Shown here piece after piece: positions 45,610 through 53,230 of a stretch of 64,000 bases of DNA (positions are counted from its first letter, which is position 1; every line of letters begins with the position of its first letter). Position numbers and translations under genes: made by a program. The stretch lies in contig NZ_JALCZU010000003.1 in assembly GCF_023522835.1 (NCBI RefSeq), positions 124,001 to 188,000 of the forward strand. Reading direction: 5' to 3'. Below the pieces are notes generated by a model that was not told where the DNA came from, ran no database searches, and saw only the letters and a list, made by a program, of their open reading frames with translations. This stretch comes from Oceanobacillus saliphilus (GTDB lineage Bacteria > Bacillota > Bacilli > Bacillales > Amphibacillaceae).

Positions 45610-46029
45610 TCATTTCTGATTTGATAAAACTAATACAACAACCTGACCTTTTATTACTTCAATTCCATTATGGTCATAGCAAGTAACTTTTTGCGTTAAC
45701 CAATTTCGTTCCAGATTTATATCAATAATTACCATTTCGGCTGTTATGACATCACCTACGTGGACAGGAGAATAGAAAACGAGATCCTTCTGCAATAAGA
45801 CACTCGGTACCCCGGGAAGCTTCGTACTGATTATTTCCGTAATTAATCCCTCGGTCAATAAAGCAGGAACAATAGGACGATCATAATAAGCTTTCCAAAC
45901 CTCTTCACTCTGATTGTATACCGGACTGAAATCCCTCGTTAAATCACTGCTTTTTTTCACATCCGATTCCGTAAACGTACGTTCCAAAGTCGCTGTTTGT
46001 CCCTTGTATAATTTTGCTACTGTGCTCAT
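45610..46029 (-). CDS. MaoC-like hot-dog protein with altered active site
   Basis: About 139 residues of the MaoC/R-hydratase hot-dog type: FTESDVKKSSDLTRDFSPVYNQ at the start, RPIVPALLTEGLITEII, and YSPVHVGDVITAEMVI. Catalytic MaoC hydratases carry D(x4)NPxH; here the loop is DFSPVYNQ, so the histidine is replaced and hydratase activity is doubtful. A thioesterase-like or ligand-binding role is possible. The ATG at 46029 follows AAGAGGC. It lies 12 bases before the sigma-54 activator in the same operon. Confidence 0.75.
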   Translation of the reverse strand: MSTVAKLYKGQTATLERTFTESDVKKSSDLTRDFSPVYNQSEEVWKAYYDRPIVPALLTEGLITEIISTKLPGVPSVLLQKDLVFYSPVHVGDVITAEMVIIDINLERNWLTQKVTCYDHNGIEVIKGQVVVLVLSNQK

Positions 46030-46112
46030 GTTATGCCTCTTTTCCAACTTGCTATTATTTATCCCGCGCTGACAGATATTTACCCCACTTAAGAATTCGG
46101 GAGAAGCAAAGA

Positions 46113-46141
46113 ATTGTAAGCGAGGATCAACTGATTGTAAA
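46113..46141 (-). promoter_or_regulatory. SigA-type promoter of the maoC-like / activator operon
   Basis: TTTACA (46136-46141) and TACAAT (46113-46118) on the minus strand have an exact 17-base spacer. The leader to the ATG at 46029 is about 77 bases. Confidence 0.75.
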
Positions 46142-46164
46142 ACCTGGATTATGTTTAACTAGTT

Positions 46165-46208
46165 CATACCTATGTTTGGGGAATATTTTGTACCGAACAC
46201 ATAGGTAT
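46165..46208. promoter_or_regulatory. Spaced inverted repeat upstream of the activator promoter
   Basis: ATACCTATGT (46166-46175) and ACATAGGTAT (46199-46208) are perfect inverse copies with centres 33 bases apart, about three helix turns. They lie upstream of the -35 box and may bind a regulator in two halves. Confidence 0.5.
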
Positions 46209-46305
46209 ATGTATGCGCTATCAATATTATGATTGACTTTTTAGAATATTTAACTTAAATTCTACTATAATCATATCTTAATAGCAAACGTTAGAATACT
46301 ATTGG

Positions 46306-46331
46306 TAGTAGGTAGGTTTTCTTACCTACTA
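46306..46331 (-). terminator. Hairpin after the permease gene
   Basis: TAGTAGGTA / TACCTACTA with an 8-base loop lies 24 bases after the permease stop. The T run is on the wrong side for a classical terminator, so the role is uncertain. Confidence 0.4.
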
Positions 46332-46354
46332 AAAAAACGGGAAATATAGGGGAT

Positions 46355-47770
46355 TCACCACCCCACATAAACCCTCCACTGCACATACCCCATCACCATC
46401 ACATACAGTACGAGCGCAAACTTCCAATTAAACTTCACACCATTCTTGAACCCACTCAATCCATTTTCACCACTCAGCACGATAATCGGCATCAGTACTG
46501 GGGACAGCAGAATTGAAATCGAACTTCCCAACGTTACAGCCAGAACGATAAGTTCAGGTGGATACGGTAGATAGATACTTTCCAGAATCCCTGCAACGAG
46601 AACCATTACCGTTAATGGTCCGAGCCCCACAAATCCCAGAATGATAATCATAAAAGGAAGGAAGTATAAGACATTCAGGAAAGGAAGCACCTCCTGCAAG
46701 GAATAGATACCATTCACGAAGAAGCTTGCAAAACCAGTTTGGCTCAGGGCAAAAATAAGTATCCCAGCTCCAAGCATGACACAGAGCTGATAGGATTGAT
46801 GTGCCATATCTTCTCTAACATATGTTTTTGCAGTATCGATCAGTCGATTCACTTTGCGCTTGAAAACATAGTATGAAACAATCCATACCATAACGACCAG
46901 CGGGATTAGCACAAGCAATTCGATTTGTACGAAAGGGCTTAAAATAAAAATCGAACCGAAGAGGGAGATAAACAACACTGTAAATTCGATAACATTTCGG
47001 TTCATCGTCTTCTTATTGGAAGTATGGCTGAGAAGTTCTTCTATTTCTGATCTTAGCCCAGCAGTCAGGTTCACGCTATATTTTCGCTCTTCAAATTTTG
47101 AAAAGACAAGTGCAACTATAACACCAGCGACAGCTACAAGCATCCCCTGTAAGATGGAAACTCCAAGCGAGGCATTCATTGTCTCCACGACATATGCAAA
47201 GCTTGGGATACTCACAACCCACATAACAGACAGTGCAAATCCCCGAAGGATGGCAGTTCCTTTAAAGTGCTCCCATGCTTCTCCCTTTTCATCTTTCAGA
47301 ATCATATTTACAAATTGATACATCATTGGGATGGATCCAAACAATAAGAAATAAGCGATGATTTGCGTAAATGAAATCATACCGAAATAAAACTTTCTGC
47401 TTGTATTGAGAAGGCGATGGCCAAACCCCATGATGGATTCCAGATAGGATTCTTCACGCAGTACCCAGCTGATCATCGGTACAATAACAAGCAACCCAAT
47501 CATATTCCGCATCTGCAGAAAGCCATTCAATATACCTTGCGTAATTGATGTATCCGAGAATAATAAAATCACGATGCCTACGATAAACAGACCGAACGGC
47601 ATTTTTATCTTTGGCGGTGTATAGGTAATCACTGTAAATACGAAAATGCCCATTCCACTAATGGACAGTAAAGTTAATAAACTATCATTTGCATTAAAAT
47701 AAGTGTAGAAATGCAGTATGGTAAAGATGATTATGGAAAGGGTGAGTCCCCATTGGTTTACTTTCTTCAT
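46355..47770 (-). CDS. Polytopic membrane transporter, family not recognised
   Basis: A 471-residue, very hydrophobic protein with about 11-13 predicted membrane spans. A charged cytoplasmic loop near 230-260 (SKFEERKYSVNLTAGLRSEIEELLSH) splits it into two halves, and FVGLGPLTVMVLVAGIL and SSISILLSPVLMPIIVLSGENG near the end look like re-entrant transport motifs of ion-transporter-type permeases. I could not assign a family. The ATG at 47770 follows CAGGAG. Its place between two catabolic operons suggests uptake of an organic acid, but nothing in the sequence proves this. Confidence 0.75.
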   Translation of the reverse strand: MKKVNQWGLTLSIIIFTILHFYTYFNANDSLLTLLSISGMGIFVFTVITYTPPKIKMPFGLFIVGIVILLFSDTSITQGILNGFLQMRNMIGLLVIVPMISWVLREESYLESIMGFGHRLLNTSRKFYFGMISFTQIIAYFLLFGSIPMMYQFVNMILKDEKGEAWEHFKGTAILRGFALSVMWVVSIPSFAYVVETMNASLGVSILQGMLVAVAGVIVALVFSKFEERKYSVNLTAGLRSEIEELLSHTSNKKTMNRNVIEFTVLFISLFGSIFILSPFVQIELLVLIPLVVMVWIVSYYVFKRKVNRLIDTAKTYVREDMAHQSYQLCVMLGAGILIFALSQTGFASFFVNGIYSLQEVLPFLNVLYFLPFMIIILGFVGLGPLTVMVLVAGILESIYLPYPPELIVLAVTLGSSISILLSPVLMPIIVLSGENGLSGFKNGVKFNWKFALVLYVMVMGYVQWRVYVGW

Positions 47771-47953
47771 ATTGTATTTGCTCCTGAATTTCTTTTTATT
47801 TCTATTCTTCCATAAATTCAGCCGTTAGTCTATAGCAACACTTTTTTTTAGCTAGAACACATAGAATACGTTTCATCCACCAAGCCTTTAGAAAATATCA
47901 TCATTGTACGTATGCAGTTGGGAAATTTTTAGGAATACCTAAAAGCAGAAAAA

Positions 47954-47998
47954 GAACTGTTTATCTCAGCATTCGATTCTTGCTGAGATAAACAGTTC
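47954..47998 (-). terminator. Terminator of the second TRAP operon
   Basis: A perfect 18-bp stem GAACTGTTTATCTCAGCA / TGCTGAGATAAACAGTTC with a 9-base loop lies 18 bases after the aldehyde dehydrogenase stop. TTTTTC follows on the minus strand. Confidence 0.92.
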
Positions 47999-48015
47999 CA
48001 TTTTTTGGCAGGATG

Positions 48016-49461
48016 TTAGTCTTTATACCTTACCGCTATATTCTTAACGACCGTATAATTATAAAGCGCAATCCAGCCCTTTTCCCTACCAAATCCACTT
48101 TTCTTATAGCCGCCAAATGGCATCTGAACACCGCCGCCGGCTCCGTAATTATTAATAAACACTTGCCCGGAATCAATTCTGCTTGCCAGGAAATGTGCAC
48201 GATTGATATCCTTCGTCCAAATTCCAGCGACTAAGCCATATTCCGTACTGTTCGCTAATTCAAGTGCTTCCTCCGTATCTTTAAATGTAAATACAGTCAT
48301 GACCGGTCCGAAAATTTCCTCCTGGGCAAGTTTGCTTTCAGGAGTGATCCCATCGATGATTGTTGGCTCGAGGTAAAAGCCACCTTCATAGCCTTCAACG
48401 TTTGCCTGATTTCCGCCTGTTAGGATTTTCCCTTCCTCTTTTGCAAGTTCAACAAATTCCATAATGCGGTTGAATTGCTTTTCGTTCAGGATCGGACCAA
48501 TATCCTTATCTTCGATGCCTGCACTTACTTCCAGACTTTTAAACCGATCGACAACCTTGCCCAAAAATTCATCCTTGAATGATTCCTCAATTAGTAATCT
48601 GGAGCCTGCTGAACAGGTCTGTCCTGCATTTTGGATAATCGCGCGGACAACACCATCAACTGTCTTTTCCATATCACAATCGGCAAAAACGATATTCGGT
48701 GACTTCCCGCCAAGCTCTAACGTGACAGGCACGACATTCGCAGTTGCTGCCTGTGCTACTGCTATCCCTGTTTGAACGGAACCCGTAAATGTCACATGAT
48801 TCACAGCTGGATGCCCGGATAATGCTGAACCGGCTTCATAGCCATATCCTGTCACATGATTGAATACGCCACTTGGAAGTTCCAGTTCATCAAAGTATTG
48901 TGTCAGTTTATTGGCGGACATCGGTGTATCCTCTGCGCTTTTCACGACTACCGTATTGCCCATTGCAATAGCCGCCGCAACGCTGCGTGAAATAATTTGA
49001 ATCGGATAATTCCATGGAATAATATGAGCTGTGACACCAACTGGTTCACGAACAACATAATCAAGTAGCCCGTCCTCAATCGGAATCGTATCACCCATAA
49101 CTTTATCTGCCGCTCCACCATAAAATCGGAAATAGCGGATTGCTGCATCTACATCTGCATATCCTTGGGAAAGCGGTTTTCCTACATCTACCGTCTCCAA
49201 CCTTGCGAGTTCATCTCGATTCGCTTTCAGTTTATCTGCAATGGCAAATAATAGATCTCCTCTTTCATGTGGTTTAACCTTTCGCCATGCTTCATCGCGA
49301 AATGCCTTCTTCGCCGCCTCCACTGCAGAACTTACATCTTCCTTCGTACCACGGGGGATACTCGCTATCACTACACCGGATGATGGATTTTTTACATCGA
49401 TTGCTTCACCATTCGAACTGTCGACCCAGTTCCCATTAATATACATCTTTAATCTTTCCAC
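48016..49461 (-). CDS. NAD(P)-dependent aldehyde dehydrogenase
   Basis: A 481-residue protein of the ALDH superfamily. The cofactor-binding IIPWNYPIQIISRSVAAAIA and FTGSVQTGI, the general-base LELGGKSPNIV and the nucleophile cysteine in NAGQTCSAGSRL are all intact, as are EEIFGPVMTVF and MPFGGYKKSGFGRE. It oxidises an aldehyde to an acid; the closest feel is to betaine-aldehyde or 4-hydroxymuconic-type ALDHs but the substrate cannot be fixed. The start is GTG at 49461 with AGGAGGG upstream. It is the last gene of the second TRAP operon, 65 bases after the SDR; a dispersed repeat fills that gap. Confidence 0.93.
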   Translation of the reverse strand: MERLKMYINGNWVDSSNGEAIDVKNPSSGVVIASIPRGTKEDVSSAVEAAKKAFRDEAWRKVKPHERGDLLFAIADKLKANRDELARLETVDVGKPLSQGYADVDAAIRYFRFYGGAADKVMGDTIPIEDGLLDYVVREPVGVTAHIIPWNYPIQIISRSVAAAIAMGNTVVVKSAEDTPMSANKLTQYFDELELPSGVFNHVTGYGYEAGSALSGHPAVNHVTFTGSVQTGIAVAQAATANVVPVTLELGGKSPNIVFADCDMEKTVDGVVRAIIQNAGQTCSAGSRLLIEESFKDEFLGKVVDRFKSLEVSAGIEDKDIGPILNEKQFNRIMEFVELAKEEGKILTGGNQANVEGYEGGFYLEPTIIDGITPESKLAQEEIFGPVMTVFTFKDTEEALELANSTEYGLVAGIWTKDINRAHFLASRIDSGQVFINNYGAGGGVQMPFGGYKKSGFGREKGWIALYNYTVVKNIAVRYKD

Positions 49462-49497
49462 AAGAACCCTCCTCTTTTATTTTTCTATTCGACAAAT

Positions 49498-49527
49498 CCC
49501 GACAAAATTCGGGTAGTGACAGGCACT
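49498..49527 (-). repeat. Short dispersed repeat (GTGCCTGTCAC type) at the SDR stop codon
   Basis: Read on the minus strand it is AGTGCCTGTCAC, TACCCGAATT, then TTGTCGGG. Its first base is the last base of the SDR stop codon. It lies inside an operon, between the SDR and the aldehyde dehydrogenase. Confidence 0.75.
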
Positions 49528-50276
49528 TATATATTTCTTCCGCCGTCTACGTGCAGGATAGTGCCTGTAATCATGTTTGCTTCCTCAGATAATAGAAATT
49601 TGATGGAGTTCGCTATGTCGTTTGGTTGGATCAGTCTACCGAGTGGTACACTTTTTTCGAAGATTTCCTTTTTCGTGTCTTCCACCTTAGCTCCTGCTGC
49701 GGCAAATTGGCCAAGCATCGTTGTGTCTGCTGGTCCGGGATGCAAGATATTTACATTTATATGAAAGGGTGCCAGTTCTAATGCCAACGCCTTCGTAAAT
49801 GTCTCGACCGCTCCCTTTGATGCAACATAAGCTTGCAGTCCCGGTCTCGGTCTTGTCGCTGAAACAGAACCTACATTAACAATCTTACCGGATTTGTTTC
49901 CTTTCATATATCGAGCTGCTTCCCGGCAGGTGAGGAAAGTCATTGTCAGATTGATATCCATTATTTTATGGAATTCCTGCAAACTCACTTCATTAATTGG
50001 CGTCGCAGGCTGCGCAATTCCAGCAATATTCACCAAGCCATCTATACTGCCAAATCGTTCGGATGATGTTTTAAATGCTTTTTCAACCGTTTCTTCATCC
50101 AAAAGGTTACCTTTATAAGCCATGAAATTTTCTTGTCCAACAAATGGAGCCAGTGAATCTGTATTTAGATCACAACCGACCACATTCGCACCATTCTCTA
50201 ATAGTAATTCCACGGTAGCTTTTCCCATTCCACCGCCTGCACCTGTTACTAAAATCGTTTTGCCTTTGACAGTCAT
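49527..50276 (-). CDS. Short-chain dehydrogenase/reductase
   Basis: About 249 residues. The motifs are complete: TGAGGGMGKATVE, CDLN (aspartate favouring NAD), NIAGIAQPATPINE, NVGSVSATRPRPG and AYVASKGAVETF with tyrosine and lysine. It oxidises a secondary alcohol or reduces a ketone in the pathway served by this operon. The ATG at 50276 has GGAG 8 bases upstream. It follows the tartrate dehydrogenase-like gene by 59 bases. The C-terminus is MITGTILHVDGGRNI, the standard SDR end. Confidence 0.9.
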   Translation of the reverse strand: MTVKGKTILVTGAGGGMGKATVELLLENGANVVGCDLNTDSLAPFVGQENFMAYKGNLLDEETVEKAFKTSSERFGSIDGLVNIAGIAQPATPINEVSLQEFHKIMDINLTMTFLTCREAARYMKGNKSGKIVNVGSVSATRPRPGLQAYVASKGAVETFTKALALELAPFHINVNILHPGPADTTMLGQFAAAGAKVEDTKKEIFEKSVPLGRLIQPNDIANSIKFLLSEEANMITGTILHVDGGRNI

Positions 50277-50335
50277 TATTATCACTCCGTTTACTATCGT
50301 TTTGCTTGATGAAAGTTAGTTGTGAACTGTTTTTT

Positions 50336-51397
50336 CTATCCGAGCAGTTTTTCTGCAATGGCACTTCCTACTTCTTCTGTAGTTGCCGTACCTCCAATAT
50401 CTGGAGTCAAATGTTTTTTCTCTACCAATAATTCTTCAATTGCGTGTAAAATCTTATCGTGCAAATCCCTTCTCCCCAAATGTTCCAGCATCAGTGCGGC
50501 TGACCAGATTTGGGCAATTGGATTCGCTATTCCTTTCCCGGCAATATCTGGTGCTGAACCGTGAACAGCTTCGAACATCGATGGGAACTCTCGGGAAGGA
50601 TTAATGTTTCCTGAAGGAGCAACTCCCAATCCGCCAACAATTGCTGACCCTAAATCGGATAGAATATCTCCGAATAAATTGGAAGCTAACACAACCTGAA
50701 AACTTTCCGGACGCTGTACAAAATAGGCAGCAAGCGCATCGATATAATAGCGCTCATAAGCAATATCTGGATTAGCTACAGCAACTTCTTCCACAATCTG
50801 GTCCCAGAACTTCATCGCATGGATAATCGCATTGGATTTAGTAGCATTCGTCACTTTATTTAAATCATGCTCACGGGCATACCGATAGGCAAATTCCGTT
50901 ATCTGGGTAACACCCTGTCTTGTCATGATGGTATTTTGGACAGCCATTTCACGCGATTCTCCATGAAACATTGTCCCGCCAATATTCGAATATTCACCTT
51001 CACCATTTTCACGAATAATCACAAAATCAATTGGGTCTTCTTTTCTCAGTGGACTCGCTAGACCTTTCAATAGCTTGACTGGTCTAAAATTGACATATTG
51101 CTGGAAGTTCTTACGGATTGGCATAATCAAGTCCCAAATGGATATCTGATCAGGTACACGTTCGTCTCCAATCGCCCCAAACAGAATACTGTCATATTCC
51201 TTTAAAACTTCCAATCCATTCTCAGGCATCATTCGTCCATGATCTAAATAATACTGACTATTCCAATTAAACTCTTCCACTTCGAATTCAAAACTCTGGT
51301 CAACCTTTGCCAGAGCATGTAAAACCTTCACTGCTTCTTTTGTAACTTCAGGTCCAATACCATCTCCAGGCAAGACAGCAATTTTATACGTACTCAA
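50336..51397 (-). CDS. Tartrate dehydrogenase / D-malate dehydrogenase-like protein
   Basis: A 353-residue protein of the isocitrate/isopropylmalate dehydrogenase family. PGDGIGPEVTKEA opens it; IWDLIMPIRKNFQQYVNFRPVK, RENGEGEYSNIGG and LFGDILSDLGSAIVGGLG follow, and the pattern is that of the TtuC/DmlA branch. Such enzymes oxidise D-malate, tartrate or related 2-hydroxydiacids with NAD. The TTG start at 51397 lies 7 bases from GAGAGGTG, 16 bases after the DctM stop, so it is in the TRAP operon. A hydroxy-dicarboxylate is therefore a good guess for the imported substrate. Confidence 0.88.
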   Translation of the reverse strand: MSTYKIAVLPGDGIGPEVTKEAVKVLHALAKVDQSFEFEVEEFNWNSQYYLDHGRMMPENGLEVLKEYDSILFGAIGDERVPDQISIWDLIMPIRKNFQQYVNFRPVKLLKGLASPLRKEDPIDFVIIRENGEGEYSNIGGTMFHGESREMAVQNTIMTRQGVTQITEFAYRYAREHDLNKVTNATKSNAIIHAMKFWDQIVEEVAVANPDIAYERYYIDALAAYFVQRPESFQVVLASNLFGDILSDLGSAIVGGLGVAPSGNINPSREFPSMFEAVHGSAPDIAGKGIANPIAQIWSAALMLEHLGRRDLHDKILHAIEELLVEKKHLTPDIGGTATTEEVGSAIAEKLLG

Positions 51398-51413
51398 TGT
51401 TAAACACCTCTCC

Positions 51414-52682
51414 CTATCTATTTAGCAACAGTAAGCTTAATGCTGGTACAAATGAAATGACTAATAAACTAATGATCATTACGATAATAAACGGTATGAT
51501 TGCCCGTATGACGTGTTCAATTTTTGTGCCCGATATGTTGGAGGCAACAAACAGATTCACTCCGACCGGTGGCGTAATAAATCCGATGGCAAGGTTGACA
51601 ATCATGATAATTCCAAAATGGACCAAATCAATACCCAATGCCGTTGCAATTGGAGCAAGGATTGGTGTCATAATAATGATTGCGGCAGAAGTCTCGATGA
51701 ACGTACCGATAATAAGCAATAGCAAGTTAATGATCAGTAGCGCAATGATTACATTATCCGTAATACCAAGCATGAATTCTGCCATTTCCCTTGGCACTCT
51801 TTCCCTCGTCAGATAATAGCCGAACACGGAAGCCCCAGCAATAATGAACAGAATAACCGCACTCATGACAACCGATTTAGAAAATATCTCCGGTATATCT
51901 TTTAACTTAATTTCTCGGTAGATAACAATTCCAACGATAAGGCCATAAACGACAGCCACGACAGCAGCTTCAGTAGGTGTAAATATACCTCCATAAATAC
52001 CGCCTAATATAATAACAGGCATTAGCAGCGCAAGAATGGCATCAAAGAATGCTTTCGTCAATTCCTTGAATGTAAATGTCTCTCCCCCACCATATCCCTG
52101 TTTTAAAGATATAACATAAACTAAAATCATGAGCGACAAAGTGACAAGTACCCCTGGAATTACCCCAGCAATAAACAACTCACTGATCGATACACCAGCA
52201 GTAACCCCGTACAATACAAGTGGCACACTAGGAGGGATCATCACCCCAATTGTTCCACCAGCAGCTTGGATTGCCGTAGAAAAACTTTTATCATATCCTT
52301 TTTTCACCATTGCTGGAATTAGAATGGAACCAACAGCAGCTGTTGTCGCTGCAGCTGATCCAGAAATAGCCGCAAAAAATGCACAAGCTGCAATCGAAAC
52401 AATTGCAAGTCCGCCGTTCACTCGACCAAATATTACATTGGCAAAATGAATCAGCCTTCTGGAGATACCCCCACTTTCCATTAATTTACCGGCAAGTATA
52501 AAGAAAGGAATGGCAAGAAGTGGAAATGAGTCCACTGAATTAAACATTCGTTGCATGATTACAATCAATGAAACATCTCCCTGAATCAGGAAAATAAACG
52601 AAGCAGAGACTGCAAGTGCAATCGCTATTGGTACATTGATGAAAAACAATAAAATCATGATGCTAAACAGCAGTATCGTCAT
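51414..52682 (-). CDS. dctM: TRAP transporter large permease DctM
   Basis: A 422-residue integral membrane protein with about 12 spans. DctM landmarks are LLAIPFFILAGKLMESGGIS, AISGSAAATTAAVGSILIPAM, GVMIPPSVPLVLYGVTAG and FTPTEAAVVAVVYGL. It forms the ion-coupled channel of the TRAP uptake system with DctQ. The ATG at 52682 overlaps the end of dctQ by 20 bases, so translation is coupled. The last helices carry GFITPPVGVNLFVASN, also a family motif. Confidence 0.95.
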   Translation of the reverse strand: MTILLFSIMILLFFINVPIAIALAVSASFIFLIQGDVSLIVIMQRMFNSVDSFPLLAIPFFILAGKLMESGGISRRLIHFANVIFGRVNGGLAIVSIAACAFFAAISGSAAATTAAVGSILIPAMVKKGYDKSFSTAIQAAGGTIGVMIPPSVPLVLYGVTAGVSISELFIAGVIPGVLVTLSLMILVYVISLKQGYGGGETFTFKELTKAFFDAILALLMPVIILGGIYGGIFTPTEAAVVAVVYGLIVGIVIYREIKLKDIPEIFSKSVVMSAVILFIIAGASVFGYYLTRERVPREMAEFMLGITDNVIIALLIINLLLLIIGTFIETSAAIIIMTPILAPIATALGIDLVHFGIIMIVNLAIGFITPPVGVNLFVASNISGTKIEHVIRAIIPFIIVMIISLLVISFVPALSLLLLNR

Positions 52683-53151
52683 GCTCGCTGCCCCCTTTCA
52701 AAGCTTCCACGAAATTGGACAGATGATTTACCGCCAAAAGCAGACCACTGATTGGAATGACTAAATAGAGCATCCCCATCGGTATGCGGAGGACCGGGGA
52801 TAATTGGTTCATGGCGCTATTCGCCAGACTGAATCCCTGAACAATCATAAGCAGATAGAACAACAAACAGACAAGCAGAGCGATCATTTGCATTACTTTC
52901 TTTCCAGCTGGTGGAAATCTATCTACTAAAATTTCTATTCCTATATGTTGTTTTAAAGACATGGCATAAGCAGCACCCAAAAATGTCAAAACGACTAAGC
53001 TGTATCGCGCCAGTTCTTCCGTCCATGCCAGCGGATTATTCAGAACAAACCTGAACACTACTTGCATAAAAGTGGAAAATACGAGAATAGCCATGATGAT
53101 ATTGAGGAAATGTTTCATACCGTAATTTATGTAATTTACAATTCGCTGCAC
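52663..53151 (-). CDS. dctQ: TRAP transporter small permease DctQ
   Basis: A 162-residue protein with four hydrophobic segments and the DctQ signature NPLAWTEELARYSLVVLTFLGA after the second one, then QHIGIEILVDRFP. The GTG at 53151 lies 5 bases from GGAGG. It pairs with DctM. A 79-base gap that contains a hairpin separates it from the binding-protein gene. Confidence 0.92.
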   Translation of the reverse strand: MQRIVNYINYGMKHFLNIIMAILVFSTFMQVVFRFVLNNPLAWTEELARYSLVVLTFLGAAYAMSLKQHIGIEILVDRFPPAGKKVMQMIALLVCLLFYLLMIVQGFSLANSAMNQLSPVLRIPMGMLYLVIPISGLLLAVNHLSNFVEALKGGSEHDDTAV

Positions 53152-53179
53152 TAAATCCTCCCCCTATTTCATGAGAGAA

Positions 53180-53206
53180 AACAGGAGAAAATTACATTCT
53201 CCTGTT
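53180..53206 (-). terminator. Intercistronic hairpin between dctP and dctQ
   Basis: A perfect 10-bp stem AACAGGAGAA / TTCTCCTGTT with a 7-base loop lies 25 bases after the dctP stop and before the dctQ start. It has no T run, and fits an mRNA-stabilising or partial-termination element that raises binding protein over permease. Confidence 0.6.
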
Positions 53207-53230
53207 CCTCCACTGATCACAGAACATATT

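Larger units (their letters stand above)
46030..46354. other. Control region of the maoC-like / activator operon
   Basis: This 325-base gap holds the promoter at 46113-46141, a widely spaced inverted repeat at 46165-46208, and a hairpin at 46306-46331. No credible gene was seen. Confidence 0.65.

Noticed and set aside
51397-51816. 139-codon plus-strand frame opposite dctM
   Set aside because: It mirrors a hydrophobic gene; similar shadows occur opposite the other DctM domain (14479-15000).
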